Part shown: one piece after another, positions 18,259 through 27,000 of the stretch | Layout: every line of letters starts with the position of its first letter | How positions within the stretch are numbered: position 1 is the stretch's first letter | Assembly (NCBI GenBank): GCA_030849065.1 | Contig: JASAON010001562.1 | Span: forward strand, 1 to 56,961 | DNA from: Jaenimonas drosophilae | Lineage: Eukaryota > Euglenozoa > Kinetoplastea > Trypanosomatida > Trypanosomatidae | Direction of reading: 5' to 3' | Length of the DNA stretch: 56,961 nt | Translations under genes and position numbers: made by a program | The notes under the pieces: model-generated | Database searches by the model: none | Told to the model about the DNA's origin: nothing | Seen by the model: the letters and a program-made list of their open reading frames with translations, nothing else

Positions 18259-19112
18259 TGATGGCATCCCTCACTCACTCACACACGCAACAACAACATT
18301 TGCACTCTGTGCTATTGATGGCACATACATACACACAATCAAACTTCATTCAGGTATACATGTACATCTTCACTCTTCTTCTTCTTCTTCTTCGTTGTTG
18401 TTGTTGTTTGTTGTAGCGAGGGCTGTTTAGCAGCTCTCCTTCCACGCACACACACACATTTGCGTTCGCCTCGGTTTTTACGTTGGAAGAGAGAGGCCCT
18501 TCTACTTCGTCTTCTTCTTCTTCACTCGCGATCAAGATTCATCACGTACGTACATACGCCACACACACACACGTACACACGTACACGTACCATCATTGAC
18601 TCCATCTCACACCATCGTCTCACAGGACAACACACGATAGCTCATTTGCCTACATCCACCTACACACACGTACACGCACACACAGGTGTGTTCGTGATTC
18701 TTCTCACGCTCCTCGTGTTGGTGGCTCTTCATTCTGCCTGTTGCTTGGCTGTTTGTTGGTTTCGTTTTCTTGTTTTCTCTCTTTTTTTTTCCAGCCCACC
18801 GCGTAGACCACCTCTCCCAACAACGACAACGACAACAACAACACTCTTCGATCATCGTTCCGTCGTGTTGTTGTTGTTGTTCTTGTTTGTTGTTGTTGCT
18901 GTTGTTGTAACTGGCCAGCACTCACACACGTTGCAGAAAAAGGAGGAAGGACCGACGTTGTACCGTTGCTACGCAGTAGCACACGCACCCTCTCCAAGCA
19001 TCTTTTTTTCTTCTATCCCCATCTCAACACACGTCTTAACGCATTGACTCAACCTACTCACACGCACATACATTGTAGTTGTACGTGTTGTTGTTGTTGT
19101 TGTTGTTGTACG
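18259..19112 (+). other. Spacer rich in CA, TTC and GTT repeats
   Basis: Carries TTC runs (18376-18393, 18508-18523), many CA runs (18553-18570, 18661-18684) and GTT runs (18866-18884, 18889-18908, 19086-19109). The last one directly abuts the ATG of the ITPK gene. A 195-codon ORF crossing it is composed of repeat translation and is not believed. Confidence 0.6.
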
Positions 19113-20978
19113 ATGAGTGTTCCGCCCGTCATTGTTGTGGCCCTCTGCGGCAGCACACGCAAACACGAGCAATCCTTCGACGCACTAAAGCTCGCTGCGA
19201 AGGTCCTCGCCGCATCGCACCCACTTCCCCCCATCTTCTGCAACAACCAACTCATTGGCGCCACAAACACCACCACCACAAACAACATCCATAACAACAA
19301 CTCACGAGGTGTTTCACCAACCGCATCACCTCCACGCTCACCCCGTGAGGCCACGGAGCAGGACATCCTCGCAAACGTTCGTTTTCACTTCGTGCATCTC
19401 TCCTGGTCAGCCAAGGGTGGCGGTGATGATGATACGGATGATGGTGATGATGATCAACGTCTGCAGCTCTTTGCCCCGCCCAACGTGGATGGCGTCGCGG
19501 AGGACCGCCGCGAGGAGCTCCTCCTCGATCAGGAATTCAGCGGTGCGACGTACGTGAGCAGCAACTCACTCTCCCACCACGTCAGTGGTGGTACGGAGGT
19601 TGATGCGGCTGATGTAGATGTCCTCCTGCACAAGACAACCACCTTTGGCTCACTGCGCGCCACACGTGCCGTGGCACGTTGGGTGGCGGCGGTGCAGGAA
19701 GAACGTGCGGCGATGCATCGTCCGCCGCTTGTTGTTGTTGATCCGCTCGAGAAGGTTGAGCAGCTCGCGGAGCGGCAGAGATTGTACGCCATGCTCGATG
19801 CACCGAGCCGCATCAGCGAGGCGGCCAGCGTCGCTGTGGTGCCGCGCACCTTTTCATGGTGCCGAAGTGGTGATAGCTATGGCGATCATACGGCACACGA
19901 AGATGATGATGATGATGATGATGATGTTAATGGCCATCATCATCATGATCAGCATGCAGAATCTTCCTCACCACTGCTGCCCTCCATGTCTTCAACCATG
20001 AAGCTCGTAACAACGTCGGGTGAAGAAGAACGATGTGCCGCACACGTCACCAACAACAACGCAGCCACCACCTCCTCATCCTCATCCGCACCTGCTCCCG
20101 ATGCGGCTGAATCTTTTTGGATCATCAAGCCTGACGAGAGTAGTGGGCCCCGCTTCACGCATCATCTCGTTGCGTGGCTCGCGACGGGTGGACGTGGTGC
20201 CGCGCCTCTCCACGTACCTCCGCACGTGATCGCCTCACTCCCCGCCGAGGCTGAGCGCTTCATTGTGCAGGAGTTCTACGCCGCGGCACTTCCCGTCATC
20301 TTGAAGGTGTACTGCGTTGGCGGGCACACGGTGGTGAAGCCAAAGCTCACGCTGCCGCTCTTGGCGCGCTTGGCTGAGCACGCCGAACGCTCGGAGCCCT
20401 TCTTCTTTGATTCGCAAGATAAGAACATCTTCTCATCTGCCCCACCACCACCACCCCCACCACGCCCATCATCCTCGTCGCGAGTAGATGATGTTGATGA
20501 TGACGGCAGCAATAAGAAGAGGTGTGGCACACACGTTGATGTGATGAAGTGCTGGCTGAACTTCCTCGCGGATGGATCGCCCGCACACCAAACCATGATG
20601 GCCTGCGCCGATGAGCTCAGCTCCGCGGTGGAGCTCACCTTGTACGGCTTCGATGTCTTGTTGCTGCCACGCCACCTCGCGCGGGCACATCAACGGCGGC
20701 GTTTTCCGCGCGGCATGGGCTACGACGGTGCAGCCATGGCCATGGCTGAGGCCGTTGAGCTCACAACATGGAGCAGCGAGGGCTTCAGCTCCGCCGCTGG
20801 CGGATGGTCGGCCATCTTTGATGAAACGGGCAACCCAACCGCGCTCTTGCAAGGTTGTGTGCCGGTAGTCGTTGACGTGAACTACTTCCCGGGCTATCAA
20901 GGTATGCCCGAGGCAAGCCAACACCTACTCAAGTACATGGTGAGCAAGTGCTCGGAGGCGGCGATGGCGTGTGAGTGA
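19113..20978 (+). CDS. Inositol-tetrakisphosphate 1-kinase (ITPK1 family, ATP-grasp)
   Basis: 621 aa from MSVPPVIVVALCG; the upstream open frame is repeat-derived. Family landmarks in order: DVLLHK at residues 169-174, the VVVDPLEKVEQLAERQRLY segment (counterpart of the VLDPxxAIxxLxDR strand-helix), FWIIKPDESSG (ATP-binding Lys), RFIVQEFYAAALPVILKVYCVG (the IVQEFINH...KVYVVG element) and the C-terminal VVVDVNYFPGYQG with metal-ligand Asp588 and Asn590. Known members phosphorylate inositol tris/tetrakisphosphates and act upstream of inositol pyrophosphates, in the cytosol. At 621 aa it is about half as long again as human ITPK1 because of acidic, His, Asn and Pro inserts. Family confident; exact substrate not determinable. 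Confidence 0.85.
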   Translation: MSVPPVIVVALCGSTRKHEQSFDALKLAAKVLAASHPLPPIFCNNQLIGATNTTTTNNIHNNNSRGVSPTASPPRSPREATEQDILANVRFHFVHLSWSAKGGGDDDTDDGDDDQRLQLFAPPNVDGVAEDRREELLLDQEFSGATYVSSNSLSHHVSGGTEVDAADVDVLLHKTTTFGSLRATRAVARWVAAVQEERAAMHRPPLVVVDPLEKVEQLAERQRLYAMLDAPSRISEAASVAVVPRTFSWCRSGDSYGDHTAHEDDDDDDDDVNGHHHHDQHAESSSPLLPSMSSTMKLVTTSGEEERCAAHVTNNNAATTSSSSSAPAPDAAESFWIIKPDESSGPRFTHHLVAWLATGGRGAAPLHVPPHVIASLPAEAERFIVQEFYAAALPVILKVYCVGGHTVVKPKLTLPLLARLAEHAERSEPFFFDSQDKNIFSSAPPPPPPPRPSSSSRVDDVDDDGSNKKRCGTHVDVMKCWLNFLADGSPAHQTMMACADELSSAVELTLYGFDVLLLPRHLARAHQRRRFPRGMGYDGAAMAMAEAVELTTWSSEGFSSAAGGWSAIFDETGNPTALLQGCVPVVVDVNYFPGYQGMPEASQHLLKYMVSKCSEAAMACE

Positions 20979-22312
20979 TGATGGTGATGATGATGATGGT
21001 GATGATGATAATGATGGTTGAGCTGAACGAGTTGCTCGTGGAAGCATCCCCAGTTGTTTCTTTGCCATGTTTGGTGTGTTGGTGTAGTAAACGTCGTTGA
21101 TGGTTGCTTCATGTTGGTTGGACGAGTAGTGAGTAGGGGTGTACTGCTGCTGCTTGTGTTGTACATGACGACTCTCGTACGAAATTATCTCTGATTCTTT
21201 TTTTTTTCTTCTTTTTTTTTGTGTTTTGTTGTTTTCTTCATTTATTTGGTTGATGTGCGGGATGACGCTTTGAATTCCATGTGTTGGGTGTGTGGAGGAT
21301 TAACATCATCATCGTGTACGCGTACGGATGATGATGATGATGATGAGGATCTCCTCTTCACACACCAATGATGGCTGGTGCTTGTGTGCGTGTGTCGTTG
21401 GCTGATGTTTGTGTGCCTGTGTTGTTGGTGTTGCCTGGTTTCTGGTGTGTGTTGGATTGGGTAGAGGACGCGGCACGCTCCACGCACACACACACACACA
21501 CAACAATAACAATAACAACAACAACGTATTGATGGTTCGTGTGTGTGCGTGTGTCACGATGCTCCTCCTCTCCCACGACCTCCAGCTCCGTGTGTGCGGG
21601 TAAGATGATGACGTATATAACCATATTGCATGCAAGTAGATGCTGTGTGATGGACGCATGTTGTTGTTGTTGTTGTTGCTGATGATGATGATCATGATCA
21701 TAATAAATGTTGGCAGCTACGTATGGGTTGGGTTGGTGGGTGTTCTCCGCAGCAACTTCGCACCTCCATCCAGCCCACATGTGCTCGAACCATGTCTTTA
21801 GGCGCCTCACGCGCTGATGTTTTGTGTGATGGAGGAGGAGGGAAGAATACATGTACGTCGTTGGCCGCAACACACACACGTACACACACACACACGTACA
21901 CCTTCATCTCCCAGATCCTCTCCAACTCCATCATCAGTCTGTGGTAAACTCTTGTGTGTTTTCCAAAAAAAAAAAAAACTTTGAACGCTAAAAAAAAAAA
22001 CACAAACAACGACGAATCATGTTCATCACTCATCTTCATGCAGGACACATCCCATCACCAATAATCTCACCCTACATCTTCACATTCATTTGTGTGCGTA
22101 CGCACGTATATCATCATCATCATCAACGGTCCTACTTTTCTGATTCTCCTTCTTTCTGTAAAGCGCTGGCCAGTACGAGTGCCTTTTGGTGCTGAAGCAA
22201 TCAAGCACGGCCCAACATAGAACCAACACACACACACATATATATACATCGCAACACACGCACGCACACTCACACACGCAACGCTTCGTGTTTGGTGCAT
22301 GTGTGCAGAAGG
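20979..22312 (+). other. 1.3-kb spacer, no sure gene
   Basis: GAT/GGT-type repeats follow the ITPK stop (20978-21015). Other content: T-rich blocks (21199-21222), a GAT run (21327-21345), CA runs (21484-21502, 21868-21898), GTT at 21660-21677 and A-tracts (21965-21978, 21990-21999). A minus-strand 78-codon ORF (21934 down to 21698) sits behind a T-rich tract and CAG and is discussed as a finding. Nothing convincing on the plus strand. Confidence 0.5.
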
Positions 22313-24217
22313 ATGATGAAGATGGATGGGGTAGCAACACGGGCAGAGGATGCACGCATCCTGCCACCTGTGCTTCACTCCAGCTCAGAGGAGGAGGAGG
22401 AGTTGTTGAGTGGCCGAAGACGTGGCCGCCGCCCCATCAACGCCACGGGAAACCCGCTCGAGGCAGATGAAAACGCTTCCGCGGATGAGGATGAAGATGG
22501 TGACGAAGATGAAGATGAGATGATCATCATTCATGGAGATGCAGCGGCAGCAGCAGAGGTAGTCTTGGGTGCTGCGGCACAACCAAGCACCACACTTGTT
22601 GGTGATGGCGGTGCTGCGTCTGCCACGCGTGGTATTCTGCGACGCCAAGGAGGCTCATCCAGTCTTGCTCCACCCACGCCACCACCGCCGCCACCACCAC
22701 AGGTACTCAGGGCTGATGATGATGGCATGAAGAAGATGACATCCTTGGAACAACACATCATCTCCACGAGCGACTACAGCGACCGCCAACGTTTGCTCTA
22801 TCACATAACTTATCTCAGCACACAACTACAACGGGCGCAGCTGCAGATTCAGCACATGGAGCGGGTGATGGTGGTGGCCAAGACAAAGTTGGTGTCGGAG
22901 CCCCCCACCATGGATGATGCCTCCTCCGCCAGCAACCACAACAACAGCACCAACAAGAAGAATCATGATGATGTTGAGGATCCTCTTCATGATGAGAATG
23001 ATCATGGCACCGTGGTGCTACGACTCAGTGCCAACAGCGCTGCAGCTGCCCTTCTTGCCGCTCAGACGGAGGAGGAGATGCATCAACGCCTCCTCACCAC
23101 AGCTGAGCGCTTTGACCCGCTCCTCGCGCAGGACCACATCAACCGTTTAGACGATGCCCTCGCACAGGTTGGCCTCCTGCGTGAAGTGGAGCTGCAGCGT
23201 TTGCAGCAAGCAGAGGCTGAGCTCACCAACCTCCGCCACGAACGCAATGAGGCGGTGGAGCAGGTTGATGTGCTGCAGCGTCGTCTGGAGGAGCTTCAAC
23301 ATGCTCATCACCAACAGGGAGAGGCCTACGCAACGTCGCGCCACGAGGTGGAGCGGCTGCGTCGCGAGGAGCTCAAGCTGAACCGGCAGTTGGTTGGTCT
23401 ACGTGAGCTGCACGGAGATGGAGATGGCGGCCGCATCCTTCTTTCCTCCGCACTCCCTCCAACCGGCACACAACAACAACAGCATCATCATCATCGACGC
23501 ACAGATTATGATGGGGAGGTGGTTGCACTCGTGGAGGCTGAGGCGGTGGCAAGGCAGAGCATCTGCCAAGAACAGTTTTGGCAGCCAATGATCATCGCCT
23601 TTGATGCGGGGCTGACGTGGCTCACGGATCTCCAGCAGCTCCACGCGACACGCACCGTGATGGAGGCGCAGATGATGTTGGCGGGTCAAGCACAACAACA
23701 AGCACGCCAACAACATCATCCTTCTGGAGGTTTAGTCTCATTGAATGATGATGATGTAGCAGCCGTGGTGGATCCTGCCCCATCTGATGCCGACCTCCTT
23801 CTTCTCACACACCAGCAATCGGAGCTCCAACAACTTCGTGGCAGGCTACATATCATGAACGAGCGTTTGCGCATGGGCCGTGTGGAGGCAGAGCGGATGC
23901 GCTTCCTCCTTGACGGGGAGCAACGCCGGAGTGAGATGTTGGCCGCTGAGCACAGCACACAGCTGAAGCGGGCCTACGAAGAGCTCCTGCAGGAGCGGCA
24001 GATTGTGATGGACTGCTTGCAACGAGAGATGCAAGCACGGGTGGAGGAGGCCTTCGCGGATGGGCGGCGCTTTGAACGTGAGAGGCACCATCAACGTCAT
24101 CGCGTTGAGGCAACGTCGTCGTCGTCGCACGCGGAGGAGGTGCAGCCGGCTGCATCGCATCGTGGAGCATCACGCGATCAACGCCATGCTGGTACGCGGA
24201 AAGGAGGCTTACGGTAG
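22313..24217 (+). CDS. Coiled-coil protein, unknown function
   Basis: 634 aa. The likely trans-splice AG (GTGTGCAG, ending 22308) lies just upstream of the chosen ATG. An acidic N-terminus (SSSEEEEELLSG, DEDEDGDEDEDE) is followed by a Pro-rich linker and then long coiled coil: residues about 160-210 (RQRLLYHITYLSTQLQRAQL) and about 260-395 (LDDALAQVGLLREVELQRLQ), and again 480-600 (SELQQLRGRLHIMNERLRMG). The tail is basic. Interruptions are Asn, Gln/His and Asp tracts. No recognisable globular domain. Kinetoplastid cytoskeletal coiled-coil proteins often look like this; no specific function can be assigned. Confidence 0.78.
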   Translation: MMKMDGVATRAEDARILPPVLHSSSEEEEELLSGRRRGRRPINATGNPLEADENASADEDEDGDEDEDEMIIIHGDAAAAAEVVLGAAAQPSTTLVGDGGAASATRGILRRQGGSSSLAPPTPPPPPPPQVLRADDDGMKKMTSLEQHIISTSDYSDRQRLLYHITYLSTQLQRAQLQIQHMERVMVVAKTKLVSEPPTMDDASSASNHNNSTNKKNHDDVEDPLHDENDHGTVVLRLSANSAAAALLAAQTEEEMHQRLLTTAERFDPLLAQDHINRLDDALAQVGLLREVELQRLQQAEAELTNLRHERNEAVEQVDVLQRRLEELQHAHHQQGEAYATSRHEVERLRREELKLNRQLVGLRELHGDGDGGRILLSSALPPTGTQQQQHHHHRRTDYDGEVVALVEAEAVARQSICQEQFWQPMIIAFDAGLTWLTDLQQLHATRTVMEAQMMLAGQAQQQARQQHHPSGGLVSLNDDDVAAVVDPAPSDADLLLLTHQQSELQQLRGRLHIMNERLRMGRVEAERMRFLLDGEQRRSEMLAAEHSTQLKRAYEELLQERQIVMDCLQREMQARVEEAFADGRRFERERHHQRHRVEATSSSSHAEEVQPAASHRGASRDQRHAGTRKGGLR

Positions 24218-24247
24218 GGCGGATGCAGATGCCTCTCTCACACAAAA

Positions 24248-24269
24248 CACACACACACACACACACACA
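24248..24269 (+). repeat. (CA)n microsatellite
   Basis: Eleven CA dinucleotides 30 bases after the end of a coiled-coil gene, close to where composition changes. Confidence 0.9.
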
Positions 24270-24467
24270 TGTGCTGGATGTTGTTTCATGCTGGATGTCC
24301 TTGTGCCACGACCAAGAACTACACCATCGTCTTCATCTTCATCTTTATCTTCTGTCATATCATCACATTCTTCTCAAGCTTGTTCGTGTAGGCAAGCCCC
24401 CCATATACTAACACACACACACACACCAACACCAACGACGTTGTTGTGTTGTCTGTCGTTGTGAGTG

Positions 24468-25994
24468 ATGAATTTAGCAACGAGGCGGGGCAGCCGCCGC
24501 TCCGATGGCAAAAACACGCCGGGCGGTTTGGGCGCCCCCGCCCCGCCACCCCGCCCGCGCGGCGATGTCGTCGCGGCCACCTTCGCCAACACGGAGCTCA
24601 GCACCGCCAAAGCTACCTTGAAGCTGTACCACACCAAGTTTCTGGAGAGTGATCAGGAGAATGGTGTGCTGCGTGATGCGCTGGAACATCAACAGGAGGA
24701 TGCGCTGCAGGTCATCAAGAAGCTGGAGATGTTGTTGGAGGAGGAGCGGGAGGAAGGCACACGCTACCGCGCTGAGGTGGCCAAGGTGCTCGCAAGCCAT
24801 CGTGAGGAGATGGAGGACCGGCAGCACAAGTACACCGAGATCATTGCCGCACGTGATCAGCAAATCGCGGATTATGCAGATATTGCGGCTCGCTTGCAGG
24901 ATGACCTCCGCCAGGCCGCCCGACATGTGCAGCAGCGCCAGGAGCATGTGATGGAGCTCAAGCAGCTCCACGACCAGCTGGAGGAGATGGCGGCGGTTCA
25001 GGAGAAGGAGCTCGCCGCCCTCCGCTTTCAGACGGTGGATGGCAAAATGAAGTTGGTGGCCCTTGAAAAGACCATGCGCGAAGGCTTTCAAAAGATGGTG
25101 GAGTCTGAGTCGGTGCGGCTGCTCGAGACGCGCCACAAGACGTTGCTGGAGCACAACAAAATCTTGGAAGAAGAAAAAGTGGGCATGGCCCACGACATCA
25201 ACGACCTCATGCAGCTCACCAACGTCATCAACTCGGAGCGCACCGTGATGAAGCGCCGTGCCGACCTCCACATGCGTGCCCACGAGGAGGTACTCCGCCA
25301 CACGGTGAGCCGCAACCGCCAGAGCCGTGAGACGGAGGTGAAGGTACAGCGACTGGAGGCCAAGGTGCGCGCACTCCTCAAGGAGCAGCAAAGCATTCGG
25401 GACGACCTGGCCAAGAAGTACGAAGGGCGGCAGCAGGAGTTGGAGGCTGAGCTCATGTCCACGCGGGCGGCCCTCCACTCCCACCGCCACGACCTGCGTC
25501 AGATGCGCAAGCTCGCCGCAACCGTTGTGGGCCAACGCACCGCCCTGGAGGAGTTCTTCTACGTAGCCCTCAAGGACTGCTGCCGGTACCGGGCCGGGAT
25601 GAACGCCACCATGGCCACCACCACCACCACGACCATCATCCCCTCCAACAATGGCTCGCCCTCACGCAGCCCAGGTCACCCCGCAGACACCCTTCCCCCA
25701 CTCAAGGCCAGCAGCAGCGGGCGAGGGCCCTTCCTGACGCAGGTGGACGTCGCACTGGATGATACCCAGCCAAGCGCAACGTCAGCATCCATGATGCCCG
25801 CAGACGTGGCACAGTCGAGCAAGCCACCACCCCCCTTGGCCGAGGGGGTTGCCTTTGACGAACTCACGTGGCCCGACAAGGAGAAGGTGATCAAGTCGCT
25901 CCTCTTCTTCATCAACTCCACCTTCTACTGCGACGTGCCCACGGATCAGCTTCCAGACGGCGGGCCGGAGGACGATGACGAGGAGGAGAACTGA
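24468..25994 (+). CDS. Coiled-coil protein resembling basal-body/ciliary BBOF1-CFAP157 (DUF4515) family
   Basis: 508 aa from ATG 24468. After a Gly/Pro/Arg-rich leader, residues about 40-345 are an almost uninterrupted coiled coil beginning ENGVLRDALEHQQEDALQVI and containing ALRFQTVDGKMKLVALEKTM and HNKILEEEKVGMAHDINDLM. The arrangement (ENxxL...VIxxL near the N-end, a central LExxxxxDKxxL element, then ENxxLxxE) resembles BBOF1/CFAP157-type ciliary proteins. The C-terminus has a disordered linker and a conserved-looking WPDKEKVIKSLLFFINSTFY. Codon choice is markedly G/C-rich and triplet tracts are almost absent, unlike the genes upstream. The family link is tentative; the coding call is secure. 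Confidence 0.6.
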   Translation: MNLATRRGSRRSDGKNTPGGLGAPAPPPRPRGDVVAATFANTELSTAKATLKLYHTKFLESDQENGVLRDALEHQQEDALQVIKKLEMLLEEEREEGTRYRAEVAKVLASHREEMEDRQHKYTEIIAARDQQIADYADIAARLQDDLRQAARHVQQRQEHVMELKQLHDQLEEMAAVQEKELAALRFQTVDGKMKLVALEKTMREGFQKMVESESVRLLETRHKTLLEHNKILEEEKVGMAHDINDLMQLTNVINSERTVMKRRADLHMRAHEEVLRHTVSRNRQSRETEVKVQRLEAKVRALLKEQQSIRDDLAKKYEGRQQELEAELMSTRAALHSHRHDLRQMRKLAATVVGQRTALEEFFYVALKDCCRYRAGMNATMATTTTTTIIPSNNGSPSRSPGHPADTLPPLKASSSGRGPFLTQVDVALDDTQPSATSASMMPADVAQSSKPPPPLAEGVAFDELTWPDKEKVIKSLLFFINSTFYCDVPTDQLPDGGPEDDDEEEN

Positions 25995-25997
25995 AGG

Positions 25998-26035
25998 GGA
26001 ACCCCACGATGCCACAGCGCTGCGGGCGGGGTTCC
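25998..26035 (+). other. Hairpin just downstream of the BBOF1-like stop codon
   Basis: Perfect 8-bp inverted repeat GGAACCCC / GGGGTTCC (25998-26005 and 26028-26035) with a 22-nt loop, four bases after the stop. Function unknown; it could stabilise the 3' UTR. Confidence 0.5.
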
Positions 26036-26232
26036 ATGTACAAAACCGCACGGGACGCAACCACCCAAAGGGTGATGGCCGAACCACAACACAGAACTGG
26101 CATTTTAACTGAGCACATCCCATGCCCAAACGCATGCTGCCCCCACCCCGAAGTATGAAAACCCCCCTCCCTCACCCCCATCTTAGCGAACCTCCGGCCG
26201 ATTCGGCCCATGGGTAAAGGAAAACAAGGTGT

Positions 26233-26242
26233 AAAAAAAAAA
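26233..26242 (-). terminator. RNA polymerase III terminator of tRNA-Asn
   Basis: Run of ten T on the minus strand, starting two bases after the last base of the tRNA gene. Confidence 0.85.
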
Positions 26243-26243
26243 G

Positions 26244-26316
26244 CTCCTCCCGTTGGATTCGAACCAACGACCTGTAGGTTAACAGCCTAACGCGCTGCCG
26301 ACTGCGCCAGGGAGGA
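26244..26316 (-). tRNA. tRNA-Asn (anticodon GTT)
   Basis: Reads on the minus strand as a 73-nt cloverleaf: acceptor arms TCCTCCC / GGGAGGA pair perfectly, the D stem is GCGC/GCGC, the anticodon loop is CTGTTAA with anticodon GTT, and the T arm is GTTGG-TTCGAAT-CCAAC. Discriminator base is G, normal for tRNA-Asn. A-box (TGGCGCAGTCGG) and B-box (GGTTCGAATCC) promoter elements are intact. The outermost anticodon-stem pair (T/C) is a mismatch. A T10 run on the minus strand (26233-26242) directly downstream is a good RNA polymerase III terminator. It is the only well-supported minus-strand gene here and sits at the edge of a composition change. No intron. Confidence 0.97.
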
Positions 26317-26349
26317 TCTGCTTGCTGGAGCAAAAACCTAGACATCAGT

Positions 26350-26394
26350 ATTTCCCCCCCCCCGCCCCACACGCGAAACCTGGCGGGGGGAAAT
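26350..26394 (+). repeat. G/C-rich inverted repeat (hairpin) between tRNA-Asn and the Pam18-like gene
   Basis: The left arm is ATTTC10GCC (26350-26366) and the right arm GGCG6AAAT's core GGCGGGGGGAAAT (26382-26394). The arms pair over 13 bp if four extra C bulge on the left. The loop is about 15 nt. Together with the tRNA it may act as a boundary in the transcription unit; this is inference. Confidence 0.6.
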
Positions 26395-26467
26395 GGGGCC
26401 TTCGTGGTGCCGCCAGGCCCCCCGGCGTGCAGCCGGACGCGATGCCAATTCCAAGTTCATCACCCCT

Positions 26468-26490
26468 ATCTCCCAACTTGCTTTTCTTAG
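26468..26490 (+). promoter_or_regulatory. Probable spliced-leader acceptor of the Pam18-like gene
   Basis: Pyrimidine tract TATCTCCCAACTTGCTTTTC ending TTAG, AG at 26489-26490, 15 nt before the ATG at 26506. This is the usual kinetoplastid trans-splice context. Confidence 0.6.
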
Positions 26491-26505
26491 CATATAGAAT
26501 CCACA

Positions 26506-26865
26506 ATGGCATCTGTCATCCTAGCTGGAGTACTTGCGGGCAGCGGTGTGTACTACATTTCACGCATTGCACCGAGGATTGGAAAGCGAGTGGCAATGGC
26601 CCGAGGCGGATCCGCCTTAGCGAATTCCGCCAACCAACCCTACCACAAGTTTGAGTACGGGTTTCAGCCAAGCATGAACGAGCGAGAAGCATTGTTGCTT
26701 CTTGGGTTTCCAGAGAGCACAGCGACGGCAGTGTTCAAGCGTCCCAGCGAAGATGCTGTGAGAACCCGATACCGCTCTCTTATCAAAGAACTACACAGTG
26801 ACGTGAAAGGAACACCCTATATTGCGACAAAGCTCAATCAGGCAAAGGACATCCTAATTAAGTGA
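26506..26865 (+). CDS. Pam18/Tim14-like mitochondrial J-domain protein with HSD instead of HPD
   Basis: 119 aa, the normal size for Pam18. A hydrophobic N-terminal helix (MASVILAGVLAGSGVYYISR) would anchor it in the inner membrane. The J-domain occupies the C-terminal 65 residues: a short helix (NEREALLLLGF), the long helix RTRYRSLIKELH, the loop, then KGTPYIATKLNQAKDIL, which matches the Pam18 signature GGSPYxAxKINEAKDLL. The Hsp70-activating tripeptide HPD reads H97-S98-D99. In yeast and humans Pam18 stimulates mtHsp70 in protein import. From memory, trypanosome Pam18/Pam16 were reported to have a role in mitochondrial DNA replication rather than import, which would suit a weakened motif. 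Codon use lacks the triplet tracts of the upstream genes. Confidence 0.85.
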   Translation: MASVILAGVLAGSGVYYISRIAPRIGKRVAMARGGSALANSANQPYHKFEYGFQPSMNEREALLLLGFPESTATAVFKRPSEDAVRTRYRSLIKELHSDVKGTPYIATKLNQAKDILIK

Positions 26866-27000
26866 GCCCTTTTCCTTTGAAACTTACTCCAAAATTGATG
26901 TGAGGTCTTGTACTTGCTTGAGGTTTCTGATGGTGCGTTATTCTCGGTGGGACCGATGTCCTCGCGATCAAATTTTCACTGGGCTTTTCAATTTCAACAG

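Noticed and set aside
18460..19047. 195-codon plus-strand ORF between the hypothetical and ITPK genes
   Set aside because: Translation of CA, TTC and GTT microsatellites; the hydrophobic stretches come from GTT/CTT repeats.
24474..25535. Open frame of about 350 codons on the minus strand opposite the BBOF1-like gene
   Set aside because: It is antisense to a strongly coding coiled-coil gene; its His/Leu-rich composition is the expected mirror of Glu/Lys/Gln codons, and no start context is seen.
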